This document shows, one piece after another, positions 18,818 through 27,574 of a stretch of 42,362 nt of DNA (position 1 is its first letter; every line of letters begins with the position of its first letter). A program made the translations under genes and the position numbers. Source of the DNA: Bacillota bacterium (lineage in GTDB: Bacteria > Bacillota > Clostridia > Christensenellales > Aristaeellaceae); NCBI GenBank assembly GCA_023415145.1, contig JAEZLW010000032.1:1-42362 (forward strand), written 5' to 3'. Below the pieces are notes generated by a model. It worked only from the letters and a program-made list of their open reading frames with translations. It was not told the origin of the DNA and did not search any database.

Positions 18818-18846
18818 CAGCCTCATGCCATATTGGCATGAGGCTG
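18818..18846 (-). terminator. Rho-independent terminator of the DUF3048 gene
   Basis: A 13-bp perfect stem (CAGCCTCATGCCA with its complement) and a 3-base loop follow the stop at 18892 and are followed by CTTTTCTTT on the minus strand. Confidence 0.8.
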
Positions 18847-18891
18847 ATCATGAGCATTCGGTTTATCTGATGACGCTATACTGTTATCGCA

Positions 18892-19983
18892 TTATTCTGC
18901 CGAATAAGTGACCGGCGTTTTGTAATCAAGCATACTGATAAAGGTTTTGCCCCTCTGCAGCATTAATTCATTGCCGTCCTGGTCAAAGTAAACAGTTCGC
19001 TGTTTCATGCCCGTGCGCATCCAATACCCTTTTATATACCGCCCGCCAATAAAGATGTCCGCATTGCCGGAACCGATGTTCTTTGTTACAGGCCGTTCGG
19101 CCACACCTTTATCGTAGGTTACATTGGTACGCTGGATAATGAGGTTTGAGAAGGAAAGCTGCTCATCGGTCGCACTGTCAGTATATGGTTCGCCATGTAC
19201 ATACCGATAATACACGTTTGTATTGGAGTCATATATAAAACTGGAGGAGTACGTGCTGTTGTTTTGGCTGATTTCAATCGTATATGCCGGTTCGCCCAAT
19301 CCTGGCAGTTCATCGGTAAACAGATACGGCCTTAATGGGGCTTTGAAATCAGAAGGGATCAATGACTGTATCGCCATGACATTGGCGTCTGCATTGTGGG
19401 GACTTGGAAGCGTGGATACTCGGCTGTAATACGCTTTCCATGGTTTGGTTTCCCCTGCGGTGCCATCAAAAAGAACACCTTTTTTGCTAGCGCCTGTCTT
19501 GCGAAAAGCAGTACTGATGCTTGTACCGTCTGAAGGCTGTCCGCCGTAAAACAAGAACCCCGCGTCCCATTCTTCACGAATCTCTACATGCGTAACCCTG
19601 GCCGACCGCACAGGACCAACGCTTTCAGGTATGACATCGCTGAACAGGAAGGACAATCTTGTGTATCCGCCCTTATGAAGCGGCGTTTCATATATGATAT
19701 CCGCGTCGCTTGCCCCCCAGGGAGCGCGCTCACCAATACCGCCGTTGTCATTATCGATCTGCACCAGCATCGGCATATAAACCCCCGTCCAGGGAAGACC
19801 GGTCGTAGGGCTTTCGCCGGGGATTTCAGGATTTACCGCAAAATTGCCGTCGCCATCAAGACCCTTAACCGCTATTTTTCGATTTTTTTCATTTTTGATT
19901 ACGGTTCTCTCCGCACCCGCAGGCGCCGCATTCAGAAGCGGGATAAGGCAAATGACCATCAACAGGCATAACCATCTTTTCAT
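18892..19983 (-). CDS. Secreted DUF3048 (YerB-like) domain protein
   Basis: The 363-residue protein has a signal peptide (KRWLCLLMVICLIPLLNAAPAGA). The mature part matches the DUF3048 pattern: GLPWTGVYMPMLVQIDNDNG, then ADIIYETPLHKGGYTRLSFLFSD, then VGPVRSARVTHVEIREEWDA. The C-terminal domain contains the usual IGSGNADIFIGGRYIKGYW segment. No Cys lipobox follows the signal, so it is probably released or held by other means, unlike the lipoprotein YerB. The family is common in Bacillota and has no established biochemical role. It is a single-gene transcript. Confidence 0.88.
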   Translation of the reverse strand: MKRWLCLLMVICLIPLLNAAPAGAERTVIKNEKNRKIAVKGLDGDGNFAVNPEIPGESPTTGLPWTGVYMPMLVQIDNDNGGIGERAPWGASDADIIYETPLHKGGYTRLSFLFSDVIPESVGPVRSARVTHVEIREEWDAGFLFYGGQPSDGTSISTAFRKTGASKKGVLFDGTAGETKPWKAYYSRVSTLPSPHNADANVMAIQSLIPSDFKAPLRPYLFTDELPGLGEPAYTIEISQNNSTYSSSFIYDSNTNVYYRYVHGEPYTDSATDEQLSFSNLIIQRTNVTYDKGVAERPVTKNIGSGNADIFIGGRYIKGYWMRTGMKQRTVYFDQDGNELMLQRGKTFISMLDYKTPVTYSAE

Positions 19984-20132
19984 AAATAAAAAAGCCCTCC
20001 TAGCGATATAAGCATCCGGAATATGTGACGGCTGTCATAGGCAAAAGTATCCCACACAGTATATTTTGTCACCCGAGTTTATCTTAACACTTTTTTAAAA
20101 CTATTTCAACATTTCTCCACATAATGATACGT

Positions 20133-20161
20133 TTGACAAAACGAGTCGAAAAAAGTATTAT
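20133..20161 (+). promoter_or_regulatory. Promoter of the diguanylate cyclase gene
   Basis: A perfect TTGACA (20133-20138) and a TATTAT (20156-20161) lie 17 bases apart, about 115 bases upstream of the ATG. The leader of about 105 nt carries no riboswitch that I recognise. Confidence 0.75.
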
Positions 20162-20274
20162 AAAAATATAAAAGCTTACATCGGCGTAGAAGCATAGCTC
20201 AGCGTAAACACCCTACCGCTCTTTTAGTCACGCCTGAAAAATTGTGATCTCTGCTTGGATTTGAGGTAAAGCGT

Positions 20275-21879
20275 ATGAACGGGACGGGCAAGGTAAAGAT
20301 CTTCTCATTTCCATATTTTATTGTGGTTTTTCTGGCATTCAGTATTGCATACTTCCTGCTGGCTGTTTTTATGCAAATCAAAATCAATCTTATCAAAACC
20401 GAGGAGACCGCAATCAGAGAGCGGCAGCTTCTGAAGGTGGAAAGCAATATCCTTTCCAGCAGAATTGAGCGGCTTGTTTCAGATGTGCTTTATCTTGCCG
20501 ACCGTGCAGAAGCACAGGGTCTTTCGGCTGAAAATATAGAGAAGATGAAGGAAGATTGGATAGATTTTTCTGACCGGAAAAAAATCTATGACCGAATCAG
20601 GCTGCTGGATACTGACGGAAACAAAATACTGCGCATCAATTATGATCCCTCGGGTTCCTACGCAAGAACCATTCCGGACGCTGTTATCTCCCTGGATACC
20701 CCCTGGTTTCACAATGCGGTGAGCCTTAAAAAAAGCCATGTGTACATATCCCGCCTGGATCTTGATAAAAGGGATACAGGCGAGCTGCTAAAGCCCGCCA
20801 GTCCCATGATCCACGTATCCGCACCAGTGTATACGGGCAAGAATGTGTCCGGGGTTCTGGTCGTGAACTATTCGGCCAAGTATTTGATCAAGGAATTCCG
20901 CGATATTGCCTCTTCCAGCTTTGGGCATCTGCTGCTGCTCAATAAGGATGGCTATTATCTGATCAATACTACGGACCGGGCAACAGAATTTGCCTTCATG
21001 TATCCAAAGAAGCAGGATAAGAGCTTCAAAATGCAGTTTCCCGCCGAATGGGAGGCGATGCAAAAAGCGCAAAGCGGCCAGTTTCAAACAGGGAACGGCT
21101 ATTTCGTCTATGCCAATATTGTTCCATACAACGGCCTGCTAGAAAACGGTCTCCGCCTTGCAGACGGCGGATTTGCACTTGAAGAAGGCAACTGGATGAT
21201 CGTATCATATGTTACTGTGGCGGATCAAAAAAAGAACGGCATCATGAACAGCATATCTTTCATGGCAGAGAGTGTGATTTCACAGAATGTGGCTATGTTC
21301 GCGGTAATTCTCGTGCTGTCACTGATCATCTCCATCCTCTTTGCCATCAACAAAGCCACCAAGGATAGGATCAAGTTTTACTCAGAGTATGACATGATGA
21401 CAGGGGCTCTCAACCGGCGGGCGGGGATGGAAACGCTGGAAAGGACATACCAGGAGGCAAGCAAGGATAAAAAGCACATCAGCGTATGCTTTATTGACAT
21501 CAACGGACTCAAGCAGATCAACGATCATCTGGGACATGAGAAAGGTGACGAGCTGATTGTCAGTGTGGTTGAAGGCGTTAAAAGGACCATACGAACGATT
21601 GATTACATGATCCGTCTGGGAGGTGACGAATTTTTGATCGTCTACCCCAGTGTCAACCTTGAACAGGCAGAAAGTGCATGGAAACGGGCCGAGGCGGAAT
21701 TCGACCGGATCAACACAGAGGAAGACCGCCCTTATTTGATCAGCGTAAGCCACGGGGTAGCGGAGGTTGCGCCGGAAGTAAGGCGGGTCATTGACGAACT
21801 GCTCAATGATGCCGATGCGAAGATGTATGCCGAAAAGCGTGTAAAAAAGGTTGGTCTCAACGTGATCAAAGAGCGGTAA
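20275..21879 (+). CDS. Membrane-bound diguanylate cyclase with extracytoplasmic dCache-like sensor
   Basis: The 534-residue protein has an N-terminal membrane segment (residues about 10-33). An extracytoplasmic sensor of about 290 residues follows, with dCache-like features (LDTPWFHNAVSLKKSHVYIS, then SAPVYTGKNVSGVLVVNYS). A second membrane segment lies near residue 340, and a C-terminal GGDEF domain follows. The active site RLGGDEF is intact, and an RTID inhibitory I-site sits exactly five residues before it, so the enzyme should make c-di-GMP and be product-inhibited. No EAL domain or c-di-GMP effector is nearby. It converges with the activase gene 18 bases away. GAGG lies upstream of the ATG. 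Confidence 0.93.
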   Translation: MNGTGKVKIFSFPYFIVVFLAFSIAYFLLAVFMQIKINLIKTEETAIRERQLLKVESNILSSRIERLVSDVLYLADRAEAQGLSAENIEKMKEDWIDFSDRKKIYDRIRLLDTDGNKILRINYDPSGSYARTIPDAVISLDTPWFHNAVSLKKSHVYISRLDLDKRDTGELLKPASPMIHVSAPVYTGKNVSGVLVVNYSAKYLIKEFRDIASSSFGHLLLLNKDGYYLINTTDRATEFAFMYPKKQDKSFKMQFPAEWEAMQKAQSGQFQTGNGYFVYANIVPYNGLLENGLRLADGGFALEEGNWMIVSYVTVADQKKNGIMNSISFMAESVISQNVAMFAVILVLSLIISILFAINKATKDRIKFYSEYDMMTGALNRRAGMETLERTYQEASKDKKHISVCFIDINGLKQINDHLGHEKGDELIVSVVEGVKRTIRTIDYMIRLGGDEFLIVYPSVNLEQAESAWKRAEAEFDRINTEEDRPYLISVSHGVAEVAPEVRRVIDELLNDADAKMYAEKRVKKVGLNVIKER

Positions 21880-21897
21880 GCACGGGGGGGACAGAGC

Positions 21898-24800
21898 TTA
21901 ATAAGCTTCCAGGCTTTCTTTGGCTTTCTCCAGCATCAGCGTGATCCGATTGGCCTGGTTGACCTCACTGGACCCGGGATCGTAGTCCACCGTCACAACA
22001 TTCGCCCTGGGGTATTTTTCTTTCAGCGCCTTCAACATCCCTTTTCCAGAAATATGATTGGGAAGGCAGGCAAACGGCTGCATGCATATGATGTTGTGGG
22101 CCCCTTCCTCTATCAGGTCTACCATTTCCGCTGTAAGCAGCCAGCCTTCTCCGGAACGGTTGCATGGTGAAAGAATAGAGTCTACTTTCCCGGCCATTTC
22201 CCCGATGGTTGAGGGTGCTTTGAACCTTTTGCTGCCTTCCAGTGCCAAGCGCATATCATTGTGGTAATGCTCAATGTATTGGATAAAAAAACTACCCATA
22301 ACCCGCTTCGCCCGGCTGCCGGACAGATACCGGAAATTTGATTCCCCTCCGTAAGCGCAATAAAGGAAAAACTCCATCAACCCAGGTATAACCATTTCAG
22401 CACCGGCCTTTTCAATTAAGGCTACCATGTTGTTATTGGCTGTCGGATGGTATTTCACGTAAATCTCACCGACCAGGCCAACCCGCGGCTTTTTCTGCTC
22501 CCGAACCGCTACCTGATCAAAATCCCCAACAATCAACCGAAGGCTTTCACGAAAGGCGTGATGGTTCCCCGAGCCAAGAAGACGTTTGCATTGTTCCATC
22601 CATTTTGCAAACAGCTTGTTGGATGTCCCGGGTACTGTTTCATAGGGACGTATCTTTAATAAAACCTTCATGAGCAAATCGCCATATACGATGGCCATGG
22701 TCACCTTTCTGGCGAAGGATATGGTAACCTTGAATCCGGGATTCCGTTTTAATTCAGCCATCTCCAAGGTTATGACCGGGATATGTTCAAACCCTGCGGC
22801 TGCAAGCGCCTTTTTCAAGAGCGCTACATAGTTGCTGTACCTGCAGGGGCCTGAGGTCTGGCTCATGAGAAGGGCGGTATGGTTTGGGTCATAAGCACCT
22901 GATTGAAGCGTTTTGAGAATTTGCCCAATGATGATGATGGAGGGATAACAGGAATCATTGTTTACATATTTCAGGCCCTCCTCAATATCCTCTTTGCTGG
23001 CGGCGGGAAGCACCACAATCTGATATCCTTCAGATTTTACCGCTTCCTGGATCAACTCAAAGTGGATCGGTGCCATCTGAGGTGCAAGTATGGTATATTT
23101 ATCACGCATCTCCCTTGAGAAAATCGGTGGTGCAAATGGCACAGGCAGTAAAGAGGCTTCGTGCTTATGGCCTTTTTGTTTTGCTTCCATCGCTGCCATC
23201 AGGGATCTTAGCCTGATCCTGATGGCACCCAGATTGCAGGCTTCATCGATCTTGATCATGGTATAGCTTTTCCCGCGCATCTGCATAATCTCTTGGGCCT
23301 GGTCGGAAGCAATGGAATCCGGGCCACAGCCGAAGGAATTCAATTGCACCAGTTCAAGATTCTCCTGTTTTGATACAAAATCAGCCGCCTCATACAACCG
23401 GGAATGATACATCCACTGATCGCGAACGCGCAAAGGCCGCTTCACATTGCCAAGATGCGCAACGGAGTCCTCGGTAAGAACAGCCAAACCCAGAGATGTC
23501 AAAAGATTTGGAATACCGTGGTTCACTTCCTGATCCAGGTGATACGGCCTGCCCGACAGTACAATGCCAAATCTGCCAGCTTCCTTGAGCCAACGCAGCG
23601 TTTCGTCCCCTTTATGTCGGACATCGTCCTTGAACCGTCCGTCTTCCATCCAGGCAATCTCTGCAGCCTGTTTCACTTCCTTGTATGTAATACCGAATTC
23701 ATAAAACTCTTCATACAGCCTTTTCGCAAGGCCTTCCCTTTCGTGGTAAGGCAGGAAAGGCTGGTGTAAGTGCACACCATAATCACGCAACGTGACCATG
23801 TTCACCCGGATGACTTCCGGATAAGAAATCACCATAGGGCAGTTGTAATGATTGTCGGCATGGCGGATTTCCGGCCTTTCTTTGGGAATACATGGGTAAA
23901 AGATATGCTTTATATTTTGCTTTACCAGTGCCAGGATATGTCCATGGACCAATTTGGCAGGGTAACATGCCGTATCGGATGATATGGTATCCATTCCGCT
24001 TTCGTAAAGCTCCCGGCTGGAAACCGGAGACAGCTCGACCCGAAACCCAAGCGCATGAAAAAAGGTGAACCAGAAGGGGTAGTTTTCGTACATATTCAAT
24101 GCCCGGGGAATACCAATCACGCCTCGGGGAGCTTTTTCCAATGGAAGCGGCTCGTACTCAAAAAGCCTGCGGTATTTGTACGCAAAGAGATTGGGGACAG
24201 GATCAGGCGTTGTTATCCCAACGCCTTTTTCGCAACGGTTGCCGGTGATGAACCTTCTACCATTATGAAAGACATTCACGGTCAGCAAGCAACGGTTCAT
24301 GCATCCGACGCACCTTTTGGTTTTTGTCTCAAATGAAAAAGCATCAAGCTGCGTGGCAGGAATCAGCGACGAATTGACCCCTTCCCGAAAGGCATCCTTG
24401 GCCAGCAGGGCGGCTCCAAATGCGCCCATGAAACAGGCAATATCCGGCCGGATGACTTCTTTTCCCGTAATCATCTCCAGGCTGCGCAAAATTGCGTCAT
24501 TCAGGAACGTCCCGCCCTGCACCATGATCCCATCACCCAGTTCGGACGGATGCTTTACTTTCATTACTTTGTATAAGGCATTTTTGATAACGGAATAACA
24601 AAGTCCGGCTGATATATCCTCTATTGGTATGCCTTCTTTTTGTGCTTGTCTGACCTTGGAATTCATAAAAACCGTACAGCGTGAGCCAAGATCAACGGGA
24701 GAGGCGGCTTTGATGCCTTTTTGGACAAACTCCTCGATGGTCATGTCCAGTGATTTTGCAAACGTCTCAATAAAGGAACCACAGCCGGAGGAACATGCCT

Positions 24801-26166
24801 CATTGAGCAGTACATTATCAATCATCCCGCCCTGAACCTTGATGCACTTCATATCCTGTCCGCCGATATCCAGGATCAGAGACACCCCTTTATAAAAATG
24901 CTCCGAAGCGGTCAAGTGGGCAACCGTCTCCACCTCCCCCATGTCACAGGAAAACGCCGCTTTGATCAAATGTTCCCCATAGCCTGTAACGGCTGAGTAG
25001 GCAATCTCAGCCTGTGCAGGGAGGTGGACATACACATCCTTCAGCATTTTTGCAGCGGCGTGAAGCGGGCTTCCATCGTTGTTTCCATAATAGGTATAAA
25101 GGAGAGCGCCTTCCTTATCTACAAGAGCGGCTTTTATGGTGGTGGAACCAACATCCAGACCAAGGAAGCATTTTCCCCGGTGGGCCATCAGCGGTTCCCT
25201 TTTCACTTGATGCCTGGCATGCCTGGCCTGGAAAAGCCGGTATGCTTCCTCGCTTACAAACAGAGGTTCAAGGTGGGATGAGCTGTTCACATTGTTTTGA
25301 GATGATTTGACTTTTTCGCTCAAGTGTTTTATGGAAAGCAGCTTATCATCCGGATTGGTGATCCTTCGCTTTCTGGCTAAAAGCGCAGCTCCGATGGCCA
25401 CATACACCGCAGCATTGTTTGGCACGATCATCTCGTTACTACCAAGACCCAAAATCTCCTGGAATTTCAACCGAAGCTGCGGGAGGAAATGCAATGGTCC
25501 GCCCAGCAAGGCCACTTTTCCTTGGATTTTTCTCCCGCAGGCCAGACCGCCGATGGTTTGATAGACCACCGCCTGAAAGATGGAGGCTGCTATATCCTCT
25601 TTTCGGGCCCCATCGTTCAGCAATGCCTGGATATCGGTTTTGGCAAATACGCCGCACCGTGCGGCAATGGGATAGTAGGTTTCGGAATTTTCGGCCAGAT
25701 CGTTCAGCCCCGCAGCATCTGTCTTTAAAAGGGCTGCCATCTGATCGATGAATGCGCCTGTCCCCCCAGCGCAGATCCCGTTCATTCTCTGATCTGCACC
25801 GCCGTCCAAAAAGGTCAGTTTGGCATCCTCGCCACCCAGTTCTATGATCGTTTTCACATCCGGCATATATCGCTCAATTGCCTTGGTACCGGCGATTACT
25901 TCCTGGACAAATGGCAGGCCCAGACTTTGAGAAATGGAAAGGCCGCCTGACCCAGTGACACTCACGTAAGCAGGAACATCCCCAACGGCATCGCATAATT
26001 CATTGATGAGTTTGAGAAGCGTTGACCAAAGATCGGAATAATGCCGGCCATATTTGCTGTACAGGAGCGTATCCTCATCATCCAAAACAGCCAGCTTAAC
26101 TGTTGTTGAACCTATATCGATGCCTACATGAAAAATGCTGTCGTGAACAGCATTGGCTTCCCCCAT
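21898..26166 (-). CDS. Giant two-module acyl-CoA dehydratase activase-like protein (BadF/BadG/HgdC x2, DUF2229, HgdB-like)
   Basis: The 1422-residue protein has two ASKHA ATPase modules. The first starts with VGIDIGSTTVKLAVLDD and the second, near residue 340, with LGLDVGSTTIKAALVD. Each keeps the two cysteines that bind the bridging [4Fe-4S] cluster in HgdC: CAGGTGAF with ARCGVF, and CSSGCGSF with SRCTVF. A DUF2229 domain (RGVIGIPRALNMYENYPFW) and a C-terminal HgdB-like region with more Cys-containing motifs (SDTACYPAKL, NNDSCYPS, GPCRYSNY) follow. HgdC-type activators inject low-potential electrons into 2-hydroxyacyl-CoA dehydratases or benzoyl-CoA reductases by ATP hydrolysis. The role of these large fusions is unknown, and no separate dehydratase genes are nearby. 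The start at 26166 follows GGGGAGG. Confidence 0.88.
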   Translation of the reverse strand: MGEANAVHDSIFHVGIDIGSTTVKLAVLDDEDTLLYSKYGRHYSDLWSTLLKLINELCDAVGDVPAYVSVTGSGGLSISQSLGLPFVQEVIAGTKAIERYMPDVKTIIELGGEDAKLTFLDGGADQRMNGICAGGTGAFIDQMAALLKTDAAGLNDLAENSETYYPIAARCGVFAKTDIQALLNDGARKEDIAASIFQAVVYQTIGGLACGRKIQGKVALLGGPLHFLPQLRLKFQEILGLGSNEMIVPNNAAVYVAIGAALLARKRRITNPDDKLLSIKHLSEKVKSSQNNVNSSSHLEPLFVSEEAYRLFQARHARHQVKREPLMAHRGKCFLGLDVGSTTIKAALVDKEGALLYTYYGNNDGSPLHAAAKMLKDVYVHLPAQAEIAYSAVTGYGEHLIKAAFSCDMGEVETVAHLTASEHFYKGVSLILDIGGQDMKCIKVQGGMIDNVLLNEACSSGCGSFIETFAKSLDMTIEEFVQKGIKAASPVDLGSRCTVFMNSKVRQAQKEGIPIEDISAGLCYSVIKNALYKVMKVKHPSELGDGIMVQGGTFLNDAILRSLEMITGKEVIRPDIACFMGAFGAALLAKDAFREGVNSSLIPATQLDAFSFETKTKRCVGCMNRCLLTVNVFHNGRRFITGNRCEKGVGITTPDPVPNLFAYKYRRLFEYEPLPLEKAPRGVIGIPRALNMYENYPFWFTFFHALGFRVELSPVSSRELYESGMDTISSDTACYPAKLVHGHILALVKQNIKHIFYPCIPKERPEIRHADNHYNCPMVISYPEVIRVNMVTLRDYGVHLHQPFLPYHEREGLAKRLYEEFYEFGITYKEVKQAAEIAWMEDGRFKDDVRHKGDETLRWLKEAGRFGIVLSGRPYHLDQEVNHGIPNLLTSLGLAVLTEDSVAHLGNVKRPLRVRDQWMYHSRLYEAADFVSKQENLELVQLNSFGCGPDSIASDQAQEIMQMRGKSYTMIKIDEACNLGAIRIRLRSLMAAMEAKQKGHKHEASLLPVPFAPPIFSREMRDKYTILAPQMAPIHFELIQEAVKSEGYQIVVLPAASKEDIEEGLKYVNNDSCYPSIIIIGQILKTLQSGAYDPNHTALLMSQTSGPCRYSNYVALLKKALAAAGFEHIPVITLEMAELKRNPGFKVTISFARKVTMAIVYGDLLMKVLLKIRPYETVPGTSNKLFAKWMEQCKRLLGSGNHHAFRESLRLIVGDFDQVAVREQKKPRVGLVGEIYVKYHPTANNNMVALIEKAGAEMVIPGLMEFFLYCAYGGESNFRYLSGSRAKRVMGSFFIQYIEHYHNDMRLALEGSKRFKAPSTIGEMAGKVDSILSPCNRSGEGWLLTAEMVDLIEEGAHNIICMQPFACLPNHISGKGMLKALKEKYPRANVVTVDYDPGSSEVNQANRITLMLEKAKESLEAY

Positions 26167-26293
26167 AACGAGATGTTCCTCCCCAATGATGCTTCGAAGG
26201 TTATTTTCCCATAGGATGGTATGTTTATTCGTGAGGAAGGGTATATCATAATACCAATAAAGCCTCATCAAAAGCATAAAGGAGAAGACAGAC

Positions 26294-26653
26294 ATGGGGG
26301 TTATGGGCTTCCTGAAAAGCATAGGAAATGATTATGTAGCAAAGCAAGTAAAACGAATGAATATGCCTTTTATTGAAAACAAGGATTTGTCAAGGAAAAA
26401 GATTATCTTTCAGGGCAGGGTTCAGCACGTTGGATTCAGGCTGGAAGTTCAGCTGTTGGCTGAAAAGCTGGGCCTGACAGGCAAGGCTGTCAACCTGAAC
26501 AATGGTGCCGTTGAAGTCGAATTGCAGGGCGCCAAAGCAAAAATCGATTATGTCATACATACCATGATGAATTTAAAAAGGATCAAGATCGACAATTATT
26601 CTGTCGAGGATATCCCTATCGTAAATAGAGAAAAATCCTTTGTAAAGCATTGA
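26294..26653 (+). CDS. Acylphosphatase-like protein
   Basis: The 119-residue protein has a C-terminal acylphosphatase fold of about 80 residues. The phosphate-binding GRVQHVGFR loop with its Arg and the catalytic Asn segment VNLNNGAVEVELQG are both present, so it may hydrolyse acyl phosphates such as acetyl phosphate. About 38 basic residues precede the domain and are not part of the usual 90-residue enzyme. It diverges from the activase across 127 bases, so the two may share control. AAAGGAG lies upstream of the ATG. Confidence 0.85.
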   Translation: MGVMGFLKSIGNDYVAKQVKRMNMPFIENKDLSRKKIIFQGRVQHVGFRLEVQLLAEKLGLTGKAVNLNNGAVEVELQGAKAKIDYVIHTMMNLKRIKIDNYSVEDIPIVNREKSFVKH

Positions 26654-26738
26654 ATCAGTGATCAATCCACACGCTGCTCTTTGAATGAGACCATTCGGCA
26701 GATATCTATCTTATCATCATTGTTTTCAATAAAAAGTA

Positions 26739-26766
26739 CAGGGATAGTCAGAAAAAACTATCCCTG
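26739..26766 (-). terminator. Terminator of the 180-residue protein gene
   Basis: A 9-bp stem (CAGGGATAG with CTATCCCTG) is followed on the minus strand by TACTTTTTATTG. It lies about 20 bases past the stop and could also serve the convergent acylphosphatase gene. Confidence 0.7.
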
Positions 26767-26785
26767 CGCTAAGGTTCCCTATATT

Positions 26786-27328
26786 TTAGACTACAACAGC
26801 AAGTACGCTAAGGGTGGCATTGACGGTAGCGCCAGGGGTTACATCGACAATGGAATTCGTCGACAAGTTGACAGCGTAGGTGTATGAACCTTCCGGTACA
26901 TCTGCATCCATGAATTGGAAACTGAATGCTTCCGCTTCCAAAACGTTAACCGTTGTGGAGAACGTGTAGGTGGATCCGACACCTATGGGAGCACCATTGT
27001 TGAATACACGCTGAATCTGGAAATTAAACGTTACGGATATTCCCAAAGGCAACCCGATAATACCGGTAAATTTCAGCAGGTTGTTTGTGTTCCCCATGCC
27101 TGTTGTATCAATTGTCGTTGATACAACGTTGAGAGGGCTGGCAAGAAGAGTTGTAAAGATAGGCAGAGGTCCTACACCGCCGCTGGATGCATTCAGTACT
27201 GCCTGCCTTTCACCTGCTGACATTTGGCTTTTCTCGTACGGGTCGTTTTGAGTTGTTATGATAGAGCGTGCATCTTCAAGATAGTAATCTGTAGGGAAAT
27301 ACCAATTATTAGCTTCTGCGTTCATCAT
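26786..27328 (-). CDS. Beta-rich protein of unknown function, DUF4489-like layout
   Basis: The 180-residue protein has a helical, polar N-terminus (SIITTQNDPYEKSQMSAGERQ). A long beta-sandwich-like region follows, rich in Val, Thr, Asn and Phe (TFNFQIQRVFN, YTFSTTVNVLEAEAFSFQF, YTYAVNLSTNSIVDVTPG). There is no signal peptide. The alternation resembles clostridial surface or spore-associated small proteins such as those with DUF4489, but I cannot confirm that family. ATGs at 27328 and 27325 follow AAGGTG; the TTG at 27346 is less likely. Confidence 0.6.
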   Translation of the reverse strand: MMNAEANNWYFPTDYYLEDARSIITTQNDPYEKSQMSAGERQAVLNASSGGVGPLPIFTTLLASPLNVVSTTIDTTGMGNTNNLLKFTGIIGLPLGISVTFNFQIQRVFNNGAPIGVGSTYTFSTTVNVLEAEAFSFQFMDADVPEGSYTYAVNLSTNSIVDVTPGATVNATLSVLAVVV

Positions 27329-27482
27329 ACATTTCACCTTAAGCAATATTTGGAGATTACCTCCACTTTAGTTTATTCTGCCTCGTCTTAATGTGTCCCA
27401 GTTCGTATTGGCCTTCATGCGTTATTATCATACGGATTATCGGCCAAAAAGACCATCAGGCTACAGTTGCAGTATCATTTCA

Positions 27483-27554
27483 CAAAAAACCCTTGAAAAC
27501 CAAGTGTTTTCAAGGGTATAGCAGAGATTCGAACTCCGGACATATAGATTAAAT
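27483..27554 (-). repeat. Degenerate copy of a tRNA-Lys 3' end with its terminator (old attachment site)
   Basis: On the minus strand this reads as a T-arm (TCCGGAGTTCGAATCTC), preceded by a remnant of the anticodon arm (TTTAATC) and followed by a hairpin with the same CCCTTGAAAACAC arm as the copy at 29455-29555. The acceptor end is decayed, without GGGTCACCA. The two copies bracket a single gene and suggest an earlier integration at the same tRNA gene. Confidence 0.65.
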
Positions 27555-27574
27555 TACTGATGTCCCATAATGAT

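Noticed and set aside
20162..20274. c-di-GMP riboswitch in the leader of the diguanylate cyclase gene
   Set aside because: I could not find the conserved core or a terminator/antiterminator pair.
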